DNA of 64,000 nt from Pleurostoma richardsiae. Lineage: Eukaryota; Ascomycota; Sordariomycetes; Calosphaeriales; Pleurostomataceae. Positions 44,332 through 55,851 of this stretch are shown one piece after another. Made by a program: the position numbers and the translations under genes. Below the pieces are notes generated by a model. That model did not search any database and had not been told where the DNA came from. It was given only the letters and a program-made list of their open reading frames with translations. The first letter of the stretch is position 1; each line of letters starts with the position of its first letter. Where the stretch lies: the NCBI GenBank assembly GCA_030052745.1, contig JANBVO010000013.1:703614-767613 (forward strand), read 5' to 3'.

Positions 44332-46299
44332 ATGCGCCTCCTTGCGGTTCATCACGTCATCACCTTGCTTGTCACCCTTGGTGGCATGCAAGGGGCTACT
44401 GCCTCATGCAAGCCGAAACTGTCTCCAGGTTGGCCGTCATCATGTGATACAACGTATGAATGGACTCGTTAGAAGCTGACAGAGTCACAGCCGCTCAGAG
44501 CCTCTTCGACTACTCGATGCAGGTCCAGGATTCGCGGTGGGACGATTCGTATAAGTACATCTGGTACCAAGACAGTGGTGTGTACCGCATATGTTGAACT
44601 CGAGGCCTAGATGAGGGGCATGAGCTCCTGAGACTCCTGCTGACCGTTGATAGGACCATGGTCTGTCAGGTTTACGGCTTGGTACACTGCCGGACTCCTT
44701 TATCGGAACGAAGGGAACGACGTAGAGAACGCAAAGGCAGCAATTGAGAACATGTGCGTGGGCCCGTGAACTGATTTTCTGCATCGGATTCTAATCGTCC
44801 CCAGTCTGACTTGTCAGATGGACTCGGACTATGATTCTGCCTGGTATGGGACTTGGAAACTGTCCCCTGACGCCCCAGATCCAACCTCCGACTCGCCACT
44901 GTACCCGCCTGAGATATACGTAAGTGCCTCATGATCCAAGCTCAACCAGGAGTCTACCAATGCTGACTGATCCGAAAATAATATAGACCACATATGATCC
45001 GAACTGGAGGGAGTTTGTGGGGTACGTCTCTGATAGCCAAGAACAGTCCGGTACCATTATCTGACACAACTCAGCACGCAGCTTGTCCAGGTTGTCGAGC
45101 TTTTTTCAGACCTTATAGGGGCCGACTTGGTAGGGCATATCGAAGACGCCCTTGAGATCTCGGCGGTGGGCGAGATGAGGCGCAACGGTACCTATCCAAC
45201 TGATGACAACTTGATCCTCGCCTACTCCAACCCGGGCCTGATGCGTGCCCTCACCGTAGGCTGGATCGGAGCACGCCGTGGCAATCAGACGTTCATCGAC
45301 TTTGCCAACACACAGGGCGCAGAACTGCTAGAGCTCTTCAGGGCCAATGGTTCAAACACTCTCGGCGAGTATAACGCTCCTAATTACTATGGCATGGACG
45401 TCTGGGCCCTGGCGGCGAACATAGCCTACGGCCCCAGGAATGCCACCATGACGAAGAACGCCGAGTACATCCTCACTGAGTTGTGGAAAGACGTCGCGGC
45501 GCACTACAATCCCTACCTAGGCAACCTCGCCGGTCCCTATGACCGCGCTTATACCCGTGACATGACGGAACACTCGGCGATCCTGTCTATGTACTGGTGG
45601 GGCATGTACGGGAGAGAGTACGGACCGCAGCCGCCGCTGGGGGAAGCGGACCTGCTGTTCGATGTAGCGCAGGGAGCGGCTCTTTCTCTAATCATGGACA
45701 CCGTCTCCCAGTTTGTCTCCCCGGGGACAGCAACGGCGCTCAAAGCCAAGGGGATTTGGTCCGGATCGCGCCTCCTGACCAAGACCATCCGCGAGTCACT
45801 CGAGACCGACACCGTCCGGGTCGCTACCTCTTGGATCAGTGCTCCGCTCATGATCGGAGGCCAGAAGTTGGCCGAGGAGGTCAACCGCGGAAACCAGTTC
45901 GTCCCTGCGATTGTGCACTGGGCCTCGGACCCCTCGCACACCCCTTATCCCTACAACGGGTTCTTCTTGCTCTACCCCTCGGCATCAACCATTGATGCTG
46001 TGGCGAGTCCGAACCATCTAAGTGTGTCATACCCAAACACAACGCAGGAGGGAACCGATATCTTCACCTTTGCTCTGTCGGGTATACCGCCGTCATGGAC
46101 TCTGGGCGGCAAAAGTGTCACCGGACTCGAGGAATTGCCTTGCCTTGAGGTGAATATCTCGGCGCCTGGACTGATGAAACAGCCGGTCACATATGGGTCG
46201 CAACTAAGAGATCACTGGTACTACAATATCTCCTATGCTGTGCCGGGGGACTTTGAGGGCGTTCCTGCCGTCAACATGTCTATAGAGTATACTTGCTAA
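44332..46299 (+). CDS. Secreted protein of unknown fungal family, 557 aa, 6 exons
   Basis: Exons 44332..44443, 44491..44577, 44654..44753, 44805..44919, 44987..45021 and 45075..46299 sum to 1674 bases, 557 residues, all phases consistent. Residues 1-25 are a signal peptide. The body has many Trp/Tyr and Asn-Xaa-Ser/Thr sites and motif-like stretches: TAWYTAGLLYRNEG, NAPNYYGMDVWALAANIAYG, YNPYLGNLAGPYDRAYTRDM. The helical N-terminal two-thirds followed by a beta-rich last third recalls alpha/alpha-toroid carbohydrate enzymes, but I cannot assign a glycoside hydrolase family or catalytic residues. The first donor (GTGATA) is weak; it was chosen because it is the only one that keeps phase. Extracellular location is well supported, function is not. 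Confidence 0.8.
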
Positions 46300-46977
46300 T
46301 GGACTGTCTTGCATGATGATGAGTGATCATGTCTTCTAGAAGGAAGTATGTCTCGGGTATACTTGAAATTGAGGCTCCTAGTTCGTGGAATGGAAGAACT
46401 GACGCAACGGGGTCTACTCCGTACGGTACACAGTTGACTTGCCCCGAAGTGGCAACCCCCCGGCAGGGAGCTTTAAGAAGCTAAACTGGCCCCGGTCAAC
46501 TCAAATGTCGGCTTGGCGGGCCGGGCGGTAAACGGGAAGGGGCACGGGCTACCCATGCTAAGGACCCCTGAACGAACCTGACTCCCATCTCGCAGGCATC
46601 TTCTTATATGTAACAGTGCTGTCCGCCTTTCTAGACAACTAGAGCCGGGTTCCTGCTTGAGCGTCATGACCCTCTTTTCCCCTTCCCCGATGGGCCGCAA
46701 GTGAAGAGAACGGCGCGCACTTGTGCAACTGATGCAGGCAACAGGGATCGGGCTAGCTTGGGTCTTCGTGCTTGCGAGATGCGTCGAGTGCTGCCTGAAG
46801 ATGAAGGACGTTGACGATGAGGAGCGCGATAGCTGTCCACCGTGGTGACGGTATGCCCTTTTCTGGTCGACGAAGCACTGTAGTAAATGGAGTCTATGAC
46901 CGTGCTAATTTGTCACTATCCTCTAGTCAAATTCGTGTCTACGTACACTATACTTCTTAGGCCTATGATGATGGCCT
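46300..46977. other. Intergenic region, no gene seen
   Basis: Lies between two convergent stops (secreted protein at 46299, MFS transporter at 46978); only 3' flanks are expected. Confidence 0.5.
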
Positions 46978-48465
46978 TCAAGATACCGCCCCTTCTTCAT
47001 CGTTATCTGCCTCTTTCCCTCCCACAGTCGCGCCGTCAGCGTCCCTAGTTGGCTCGTGCTTGTACAGCGTCATGTTGATGCACATGACGAATAGCCCGAC
47101 GTCGTATGCGAGGCGCAGAGCACCAGCCGCCACGAAGGCGATCCAGAACGAGTCGTTCCCCGCCAGGAGGCCGGTGATGGTCGGCCCCACCGTGCCCGAC
47201 AGCGTACGCAGCATGCTCGTGACGCCCATGATGGCGGTCCGCTCCTCGGGCCGGACCACGGCGGCGATCAGGGCGGCGCGCGGAGCCTGGTCGAGGCTGT
47301 TGAGGCCTATACGCACGAGCAGCAGCGTGTACGCGAGCGGGATCCCGCGGGCAGCCGGGAAGAGTAGCACGGCGGCCGAGCTGGGGATGTGGGTGAAAAC
47401 CATGGTGTTGACGAGGCCGATGTGGCGGGCCAGGGGGCTGGCGAAGACGCTGACCACGGCGCAGAGGAAGTACGCTGCCGAGAAGACGTCGCCGAGCGAC
47501 GACTTGGGCACGTGGAAGGTCGTGTCGAGGTAGTAGCTCGTCAGCGACATGGAGACCATGCCGTCGGCGAGCGTATCGACCATGAAGAGGAACCAGAGCA
47601 CGTACATGGTGCGGCGTGTCTCGGCGGATATCTGCGCTAGGCGGCCGCTCTTCTTGGGCGCGGGCGATGTTGAGTCCTCGAGACCCGTCGGCGTCTCGTG
47701 ATCTGGCGCCTCTGCCGCATAGTCTGTCATCTCTGACGAGTGCCGTTCTTCCTCGTCTTCCTCGTCGAGCAGTCCCTCTAGCTCGATTGGCTTATCGTCG
47801 GCCGCAGGTGGCTTCAGCTCACACTTGTCGCTCATAAGAAGCACAGACACCATGTTGACGGCGCCCATGACGCCGTAGACCCAGAAGCAGGCGTGGTACG
47901 CGTCCACGAGCTCCCAGCCGCGCCCGCGCAGGAGCTCAACGAATCGCCCCGACATCTCACTGCCCACGGCGGAACCGAGACTCGCCGTCATTACGTACCA
48001 GGCCAGCACATCGGCGCGGGTTCCGGCGGTCGTGAGGTCTGACAGCACCGACTCCTCGACGGCGCGGAAGGGCCCGAAGTCGCTGCCGGTGGCGCTGACT
48101 ACGCCCAGCACGGCGGCGGCCAGGAGCAGCCAGTAGCGCTCGCACAGCGCGAAGACGGCGCCCGAGATGATCATAAGCGCCGAACCGCCGAGCAGGGTGC
48201 GGCGCCGGCCGATGGCGTCGGCGACGAAGCTGAGTAGTAGCGAGAGGGCGATGTCGCCGGTGAGGGTCAGCGTCATGAAGAGCCCGATCTGGAAGTCGGA
48301 GAACTGCAGGGCGGCGAAGAAGAGCGCGAGCACCAGCGACACGGAGCCGAAGGCGAACATCCGGCAGCTGCGGTTGAGGATGATGAGCCAGGCATCGCGG
48401 CCAGTCGCCCGGACCGACCGGAGGCCGGACTCACGATAGGCGCTCTGCACGGCAGCTTTTAGCAT
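46978..48465 (-). CDS. Major facilitator superfamily transporter, 495 aa
   Basis: Membrane carrier with two halves of about six hydrophobic segments each. It is a single uninterrupted frame from ATG 48465. The first half contains the MFS loop motif as LSFVADAIGRRRTLLGG; the central cytoplasmic loop (about residues 225-285) is acidic and contains DEEDEEERHSSEMTD. The second half begins near RTMYVLWFLFMVDTLADGMVSMSLTSYYL. Relatives are drug-H+ antiporter-like carriers with no defined substrate, and nothing here fixes it. The region is GC-rich with strong codon bias, unlike the AT-rich flanks. It lies about 20 kb from the PKS cluster, so a role in export of the polyketide is not supported. Confidence 0.85.
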   Translation of the reverse strand: MLKAAVQSAYRESGLRSVRATGRDAWLIILNRSCRMFAFGSVSLVLALFFAALQFSDFQIGLFMTLTLTGDIALSLLLSFVADAIGRRRTLLGGSALMIISGAVFALCERYWLLLAAAVLGVVSATGSDFGPFRAVEESVLSDLTTAGTRADVLAWYVMTASLGSAVGSEMSGRFVELLRGRGWELVDAYHACFWVYGVMGAVNMVSVLLMSDKCELKPPAADDKPIELEGLLDEEDEEERHSSEMTDYAAEAPDHETPTGLEDSTSPAPKKSGRLAQISAETRRTMYVLWFLFMVDTLADGMVSMSLTSYYLDTTFHVPKSSLGDVFSAAYFLCAVVSVFASPLARHIGLVNTMVFTHIPSSAAVLLFPAARGIPLAYTLLLVRIGLNSLDQAPRAALIAAVVRPEERTAIMGVTSMLRTLSGTVGPTITGLLAGNDSFWIAFVAAGALRLAYDVGLFVMCINMTLYKHEPTRDADGATVGGKEADNDEEGAVS

Positions 48466-49592
48466 TCTGATAGGCGTCTGTAAGTTACGGTATATGCCGC
48501 ATGCCTAACCCCGCGCTGCGTTGTCCGGGGCTGTACGGGGCTCTACGGAAGTATGAAGCATAGGTAAGAAGAGATTTAAAAGGCGGGAACATGTGAGTAT
48601 TTGCAAGTCGCTTCTCCGCCCAGCACCGGCAACTCGCCGGATGCTCCCGGCCCCGCTAGTTATGCGCGATCCCCTTCGCTGTATGACGACATGCTCACCG
48701 CCCTTCACTATTTCCAGATCACCTCCGCAGTGGCACTTGACCAGTTGCCCAATCTAGCCCAGTGTTGCGCGGCGTAGGGCGCCTACCGTGGTTTAGCGGC
48801 GGCACCGGAGCCGATCACGGCAGACTCATCGTCGGCAATGGGGTGCCCGGCCTTGGCAGTCGATACTGGCAATGGAACCTTTCGCAGATACTGTCTCTGC
48901 GAATGCATACGTCCTGTTCTGGCATGGCAAAGGTACCGCGGAGTTGGAAACGTAGTTCACGCGTGTTCTCATAATCCGCCTAGGTAGGTAGTTGTGGGTT
49001 TTCCACCTTGAGTTTCTCACATTTCTCCCCAGCGCTTTTAGGCTAGGGTTTAGGCCTAAATCTTATAACATAGCTACGGCTGGGCATGTTTTTCTTCAAA
49101 TCCAACGGCGTCACGGCTTTGCACTAGCGCTATGCCCGCTCAACCCTCTGTCCTCCTACAACGTCTACAACGCTATGCGTGGCAACGCCGAGAGGTGTAT
49201 GAGTAGAGATGTTTCCCGAAAGAGAAGATGAATTCCAGAACATGGCCTCGTCCTACCTACAGAACTATTTTGGGGGCGTTCACAAGGAGACCTCGATGTG
49301 TGCAAGTTGAGCAAGCCTTGCATTCATTGATGCCCCATCGCTATGAATATGGAACGAGCGTGCATATTGACTTACGGATACCCTACGCCTATCCGCCTTG
49401 GACATTCTATTCACCCTTGGAATAGCATCTCAAAACCGCATATACCCGAGGGTACACGGGGCAGTGCATTAATATGATGTCTTCTGAACCATTGTCCCAG
49501 CCCATCATGTGGCAGACACCTAATCAGTCAAGTGTTTCCTGTAGAGAGCTGATCAAGACCAGCAGCGTCAAAACTAGCTAGAATCGCACGCC
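48466..49592. other. Intergenic region, no gene seen
   Basis: 5' flank of the MFS transporter and 3' side of the beta-lactamase-type fragment. Open stretches of 60-80 codons have no recognisable content. One CGGAGTT is present near 48939. Confidence 0.5.
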
Positions 49593-50012
49593 TTAGACCT
49601 CCTTGAAGAAAGTCTCACCGCTTGGAACATTCGTCTCGTGTATCCACGTCACAGACTGAATTGGACCTTGCGCGGGCCCACGAAACTTTACCAACCAATA
49701 CATAGGCGGCTGGTCCACCCAGCGCCCTCTGGAAACGAGATAGTTCCGCGGCCTCAGCCAGGTCCAGGTGTTATTGTGGTAATGCTCAAGCTCGTACATC
49801 TCGGACTCCAGACCTTGCAGCGCCCAGAAGAGCCGGCCGCCTTCAGCTTTTATGTCAACCCTGAGGTACCGCTGGCTGTTCCAGTACGTGCCGGCGTACG
49901 CAATGAGAGGTCTCGGAGATGTGATGGGCATTCTCTCCTGTTCCGGGGCGGATGCTGTGTGGTGATGCCACTGCAGGCAGCGAGCGACGCATTGCTCGGC
50001 TAAGTCAATATA
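49593..50012 (-). pseudogene. Orphan C-terminal fragment of a beta-lactamase-like protein
   Basis: A frame of 139 codons, opening after TAG at 50015..50013 and ending at 49593, contains DLAEQCVARCLQWHH followed by PLIAYAGTYWNSQRYLRVDI. This resembles the C-terminal DUF3471-like domain that follows the serine beta-lactamase/penicillin-binding-protein fold in fungal proteins. No SxxK or YxN motif-bearing catalytic domain was found upstream on the same strand to about 50.5 kb. A CTTAG just before the open frame could be a splice acceptor, but no fitting donor exon was recognised. It is most likely a relic. The domain identity is from pattern memory. Confidence 0.5.
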
Positions 50013-50553
50013 CTAAGGAGATGCGAGTTTGAAGAGCCATGGAGGCTTCCTGCCCGAACTGGACGATGTACCTGGCTTGATACGACGCGCATCATGCAGG
50101 AGCAGCTTTACTCCTCTCCATCGCCGAACGACCGGCTCTATAGTTCTCCACGGATGCGACGTCTCCGCGGATTAGTTAGTACCAGCACAGCCCCTGTGCC
50201 GCCTCTTCGGCCACCGGCCTGGGACAGATCAGCGGGACTACTACTCTCCGCATTGTCTAACCCCGGCCGTGGAAGTGGGCCACGAACAGGTATCGAAGCC
50301 CGCTAGGCGGGGAGAGATCATCCACAGAACGAGCTGTTGGGATTTATGCCATTTACTCCATCGCGCCTCATCTACTTACTCTGACAACCCAAACAGGCAC
50401 TACAAGCGTAGATAGCAAGATAGCAGTCAACACTATCCCTAGCGAGACAAACTTAGTAACAAGCCGCATGGGCATATAGGTGTCCTTGATACTGTGGGAC
50501 GTGTCCCAGTTGTATCAGGTGCCTAGGTCTACGTGGCGTTCACGTCCATCAGC
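50013..50553. other. Region with no recognisable gene
   Basis: Where the catalytic domain of the beta-lactamase-like gene should lie, no matching frame was seen. It also includes the 3' flank of the NmrA-like gene. Confidence 0.45.
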
Positions 50554-51495
50554 CTACCTGAGTTGAAGAGGATGCGCCTCCAAGAACTCCTCCAAAGTGG
50601 AGAGTTTCCCTCTCGCATTCTCCGCAGCCCAAGCAACCAACTTCTCCGTGTCCGGCCCGTAATACCCAAACTCCTCCCCATAACTGAGTGCCTCCACGAA
50701 TTCGACGAAGCTATCGGCCGTAAATGGCAGACTCTTCTTGAACTCCTCCGTCGACACCTGTTTGTAAACGATCGTCTTGCCCGTGGCCCTGGATAAAATA
50801 GCGACAATTTCATCTCCGGTGTATATCCCACCTGCGGCGCAGAAGGTCTTTCCCTCGTATTTGTCTGGCTCAGCAAGGATGGCACCGATGAATTTTCCCG
50901 TGTCCCCAATCGCATCGATCAACGGTATCCGGCTCTTGGAGGAAGCGAGGCGGGTTAAGGCCCAGGTGCCATCGGGAAGAGGCTGTGGTGCTAAGTAAGG
51001 TATGTCTTGGAAGTTCTCCATGAAGAGTCCTGGCGCGTAGAAGGCGCTCTTGATGGGGAGGCTGCGGATGTACTGCTCGGCTTTTACCTTGGCGTCGAAC
51101 GAGATGACCTCGGTATACTTGCCGCTCGACCTCCCTTGGACCGGCGGCATAGTGCTGAAGATGATGTACTCGGCGCCCTTTTGGACGGCGACGTCGGCAA
51201 TGGTTTTGGCGCTGTTGAACTCTACCGCCACACCATCGGGGGTCAAGGACGGTGTGGTCATTGCGAAGACGACTTGCACGCCGGTCAAGGCCGCCTCGAG
51301 AGAGGCCCGGTCGAGCACATCGCCCTGGACGACTTCGACTCTCTCCTTGAGCTTCTGGGCCTTCTCCGAGTCCAAGTGGCGGGTGATGGCTCTGATCTTG
51401 TATTGACGGGAAAACTCTGCGTCGTTTAGCACGTAGTTGACGATGGAACTACCTTGCTGGCCAGTAGCGCCGAAGACTGCGAGGACCTTAGCCAT
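50554..51495 (-). CDS. NmrA-like NAD(P)-binding protein, 313 aa
   Basis: Atypical short-chain dehydrogenase of the NmrA family: it binds NAD(P) by a Rossmann fold and often acts as redox sensor or isoflavone-reductase-like enzyme. It is an intronless frame from ATG 51495. The N-terminus has the dinucleotide motif VFGATGQQGSSIV (residues about 6-18), followed by AITRH and VVQGDVLDRASLEAAL; the middle has YIIFSTMPPVQGRSSGKYTEV and the end GYYGPDTEKLVAWAAENARGKLSTLEEFLEAH. The classical Tyr-x3-Lys catalytic pair of active short-chain dehydrogenases is not clear, so a regulatory role is possible. Length and motifs fit the family well. Confidence 0.9.
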   Translation of the reverse strand: MAKVLAVFGATGQQGSSIVNYVLNDAEFSRQYKIRAITRHLDSEKAQKLKERVEVVQGDVLDRASLEAALTGVQVVFAMTTPSLTPDGVAVEFNSAKTIADVAVQKGAEYIIFSTMPPVQGRSSGKYTEVISFDAKVKAEQYIRSLPIKSAFYAPGLFMENFQDIPYLAPQPLPDGTWALTRLASSKSRIPLIDAIGDTGKFIGAILAEPDKYEGKTFCAAGGIYTGDEIVAILSRATGKTIVYKQVSTEEFKKSLPFTADSFVEFVEALSYGEEFGYYGPDTEKLVAWAAENARGKLSTLEEFLEAHPLQLR

Positions 51496-53346
51496 GGTCT
51501 ATACCAGGGCTGAAGGATACAGAAGGTAGATTCCACGAATCTCAATTCTTCCCTGCTAAGTATTCTCGGTTTCAAGATATCAAATAACCTTCTGTCGCGA
51601 TCTGTAAATCTTGTTATACCTGTTCTATCACGGTCGGACAAACGTAGGCTCCTTCGCGGTACGTTTAATGCCCGAGCTTATAAATCCTTGATCTGGGGAA
51701 TGGCACCATCCCCGGGAAAACGGTAGAACTGATCCCCGTAGTCCGCTATTAGGTAGGTCAGTTAGTTCTTATTTCTCGAGCACGCATCGTGTGTGATTTA
51801 CCTATCCAAAGGAAAAGATCGCTGCCCAAATCGCGGCACACGTACGGGCGTTGTAAAAAAAAAAAAAATTACGCTCCAGGAATCATGCATGGCTCACCTC
51901 TCGATGGGGCTCCTTATCTTGAAGACGATGGCCTCGAACACTTTACTTAGTTCCGCAAAGTGTGAGGGGTCCGACAAAGACTCGGATATGGATGATTTGG
52001 CAGGCCCTGGGATCGCCACGTCCAACAATGGACGGGAGGCCAAGGTCTACAGTTCCGATGAGGACGACATTGATGGTTCCGAGCAGAGTTAAACTGGAAG
52101 TTGACCCCTAATGCAGCTGTATCTCCTATGAGGCTGAGGCTCGCTTCTGACGCATCTATATCCGCATCCAGGTGCTATTTCTGCAAACACACTTCTTGTT
52201 CTCCACATCTTACCCTGCTTCATGGCAACTTCAACTCTCTCATGCTTTATTTAATTGGGGAGGTTCAGCGGGCTGTGTAGGACTACTAACTTTGTCCGTC
52301 TGGTCTCCGATTTGAGGGTCAACCGCTGTGGTCAGCCTTAAAGACGTCGTAAATGTGGATGTCGCCCAATAAGCACCACAGTATTCAAGTATTCAAAAAG
52401 GGCAAGGACTCCGGCGTACCTGTTTCCGGGATCTGAGATCATGACCCTGCCACGAGCTCGTCACTGTCGAATCATCTCAGCTTTGCTTTTGCTGATGGCA
52501 CAGGAGCATGGTCTATATGTATGTATCAAAGAGTAGTCTCAAGCACCTGCACCCTGGCTCGGGACATCCATGTACAAAAGGCAAGGACAAGCGATTGTGT
52601 ACCTATCACAGACTGTGACAGTATTGGGTGCTCAACCTGGCTTCCTTCGATCAGGATAGATGTGGAGCTGGTTGAGTCTACAGTTTACATAGTAGCACAG
52701 TCGCTGCATACGTGCAGAAAATAGTGGTCAATCTATAGACGCTGCAGGTGATATTTTGCGTTGGCGGGACCAGCATCGGCGCATAGAGTCTGGGCGGTGG
52801 CAAACCAACAGGGCACCTCCCTGCATCAATGGCGGTTCCAGGATGGAGCTGAGGTACGCGTGGGGGTTGGCTCCAGCAGGGTTTCAAGCAGATGGTGAAG
52901 AATTTTGCTCGGTGAGAGATTTCAACCCATTTCACGTTCTTTGTCACTGATACAGTCGCGTTTCTGCTGCCACCCTGCTCCCCTATCTCCTATGCGAGTG
53001 ACGCCAAAAGAGGCTCGATGCGTGTCGATCGAACATCTCATAATTTAGGGGAGGTTGGTATCTGTCTCCGACGTTACACAACATGATATCATCGAACGCC
53101 ACACGTCGCTGCTGCCTTGGGATGCGAGACAGCAGACGACTCGTCTAATGCTAAGTGAACTGCTAAATCTCGCAAAGGTAACCTGGCATATCGATATCTA
53201 AGCATAGTACTATCTTACGGGACTGCAGGGAATGCTAGGTAAAAGAGAAGAAAAAAGGGGAGAAAGGGGGTGGGGCGTAATAGCAAAATTTGGGCAGCTA
53301 ATTATCATCTCCTTTTCCTGCACACCATCCCTCTCGATAACCTGCT
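51496..53346. other. 1.85-kb intergenic region with an A14 run
   Basis: 5' flank of the NmrA-like gene and 3' side of the Hsp70-like gene. It contains a run of 14 A at 51855..51868. An open stretch at 51793..52092 with an acidic Ser/Asp tail has no supporting features. No gene is called. Confidence 0.5.
51855..51868 (+). repeat. Homopolymer A14
   Basis: Fourteen consecutive A residues in non-coding DNA. It could be a simple-sequence tract or the trace of a retro-inserted poly-A end; no element was recognised beside it. Confidence 0.9.
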
Positions 53347-55851
53347 TCATTTGGCCAGGCACACGATAGTAGAGGTGTCTAGGCCTCGCTTGTATGGATG
53401 ATGCCGCTGCTGGTGAAAGTCGATCGGCGCGTCTCGCAGGGATCCCGACGGCTTCACGCCCCGATGCTTCCCTGACGGGGTCCCACATCGCGGACCGCAC
53501 GCGTTGCCGCCGGCTTCTCGCGCCTGAGAGCAGCATCGCGCAGAAGACCCCGACCTCCTAAGCGGCGAGCGGTGCGTGGCCGCGGCCGGCCCCCGGAGAC
53601 GACGCTCCGGGTCTGTTTCCAGCGGGCCGACGGCGTCGTTATCATCCTCGGCGGCGCTGCCCTCTGCATCCACCTCGTCCCCGGTGCCAAACGCCAGGCC
53701 CAGCTCGGTGAGGCTGTAACCCGGCCTTCCGACGTGCATGCAGTTTGTCCCCTTGTCGAAGTAGAGCGAGAGGGGTGTGGAGTCGACGAGCCGGTAGTGC
53801 TGGGACTTCTTCCACTTCTTCGACCGCTCGAGGAGCAGCGACGTGGACTCCCCACTCCCGACCCGGGTCAGACTGATGCGCCAGTGCCCGCGCGTCAGCC
53901 TCCCCAGGTGCAGGACGTCGTACGTTCTATAAAAATGTAGCGGCTCGTCGTTGCCCCCGGTGTGGCGGAAGGGGTCGCACACGATCTTGGCCTGGTCCAG
54001 GCCGGTTGCGAACAGATCTGCCAGTTGGTCGTGTTCCTGACCGGGGGAGAAGGGCGTCGGAGTCAGCTTCTCGATCCGCATACGGGGGATGACGGGGCGG
54101 GGAGATAGGCCACCGTAATCAATCTGGGGTTTAAAGAAGCGTTATCCGCTAAGGCTCACCTTATCGAGTAAGAACTTGGCCGTGTCATCCCACATGTTTT
54201 CGGGATTGCTGTTGTAGTTGACGTGCTGCAGCTGCTGGATGCCGAAGGCGGCGCCTCGGAGGAAGAAGTCGTCCTTGCTCACTGTGTTGCTGGCCGCGTA
54301 GGCAGCTCCCTTGGCGATCTTGACGTGTCTAGAAGCCACCAGCTTGTCAGCAGACTGGATATAAAGTCAGAAAGAAAACATCACATCCCCTGGGGGCTCC
54401 TCCACTCGCCCCGCAGCGTGATTTAGAAACCTACTCGTCGCTGATGTCGAGAGTGTCAGTGAAGACCGGTTTGGCTAGCTCAGCCTTCCTGCACATCTCC
54501 TTCAGCCTCTCCTGCAGCTCCTTGTTCCTGCACGTTCTGCCCGACACGACCACCATGCGATCGAAGGCGCCCTCGATCTCCGACAGGCCCGCGATCCGCT
54601 GGGCGGCCATCGCGAGCGGCCGGCGCAGCGCGTCCTCGAAGCACGCGTTGACCTCGTTGGCCTCCAGTGTCACCGACAGGGGGCCGTTCCGGTCCTCGCA
54701 GAAGAGCGTGACGGCGCGGTCCTGGCCAGGGCCCGCCGTCAGCTTCTTGCGGTTGAACTCGTCGAGGAGGATCTGCCTGCTCTTGGGGGAGAGCCCGACC
54801 ATGCGCATCCGGCGGGAGCACAGCTGACCGACGTTGTACTCCCAGTGCTCGCTTCCTCCTCCCGCGCCTAGAAGGTGCCGCAGATGGTCTGATCAGCGAC
54901 CGGCATGGCTCCTTGTCTGCGTCTCGGGGAAATAGCTGGGGGAAATTGGGTGCGGAGAGTGGTTGATGTACTTACCGAACGTTTCACCAATGCGGTAGAA
55001 GCTGACGGTCTCGTCCTCGCCACGGACCACGCTGAAGACGCATCCGTTCTGAAGGTCGTGTCAATCAAGCCAGAGCCGACTATTGTTAGAGACAGCAACG
55101 GGATGCGCTTACCATATTGTGGCCACCGAAATCCAGAAACAGGACCACGTACTGGCCGTCATTCCCCAGCGGCAGCTCTTCGATGTGATCCCTAAAGAGG
55201 TAGTGTGCAAGGGCTTCGGTCTCCGTATGGAAGCATACCTTGTCGGGCTCGTGCGCGAAGACCTTGGCCACGATGTCCCGATACGTGTCCTCGAAGTCCA
55301 GGTTCCACTGTGCGGGTATCGACAGGGCTATAGTGTCCACCTGCAGCTTCCTCCTGGTGCAGATGGCCTTGACGTGCCGCTGGATCGTGGAGAAGAGCTG
55401 CCTCAGACCTTGGTCCAGCCGGTCGCGGAACTCCGGGTCCTCCTTCAGGTCCAGCATGGGCTGCACGAGCGCGTACTGCTGCAGGAGCTCGTCGGAGGCG
55501 TTCGCCAGCACGTAGAAGGCGTACTTGAGCGAGATGGACCGGCGCTCAGGGTCGGGCTCGTCCCCAACGTACACGGGCCCGTTGTCGTCGAAGGGGTGGC
55601 AGCTCGTCGAGAAGTCGCCTTTCTCGTAGCGAGAGGAAAGGTTGTTCCGCTGTTTGTTCTCCACGATGACTTGGGACTTATCTCTCGAGCACCACAGGAA
55701 GGCGCGGGCACTGGTGCTACCGAGGTCGATTCCTAGGATCCTGGTACCACGGGCGAGAGACTGTCAGTCATATGCGAGTCGTCCGTCTAAGATACAACAG
55801 TCAGGCATCAAGAGGCATCTATTTAGGTACTTACACGGATTTCAGTTCCAT
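53347..55851 (-). CDS. Hsp70-like (actin/Hsp70 ATPase-fold) protein, 6 exons
   Basis: Member of the divergent fungal Hsp70-like group, which keeps the nucleotide-binding fold but lacks the usual peptide-binding domain. Exons 55851..55835, 55740..55113, 55048..54976, 54867..54435, 54328..54160 and 54123..53347 sum to 2097 bases, 698 residues. The phosphate-1 loop is ILGIDLGSTSARAFL, the phosphate-2 region FLDFGGHNMNG (canonical D-x-G-G-G-T is altered), and the adenosine-side motif VVSGRTCRNKELQERL. The fifth intron would be only 36 bases (54159..54124), unusually short but it keeps phase; unspliced, the frame stops within it. The last ~90 residues are Arg/Ser-rich and unlike the family, so the true C-terminus may differ. 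Such proteins are often found near immunity-type genes; no partner is seen here. Confidence 0.75.

Noticed and set aside
46978-48465. MFS transporter as export pump of the polyketide cluster
   Set aside because: It is about 20 kb from the last plausible cluster gene, with unrelated and partly decayed genes between, and no CGGAGT cluster was noticed in its 5' flank.
51793-52092. Open frame of 99 codons with acidic tail
   Set aside because: Begins in simple sequence with an A14 run, shows no domain and no supporting neighbours.
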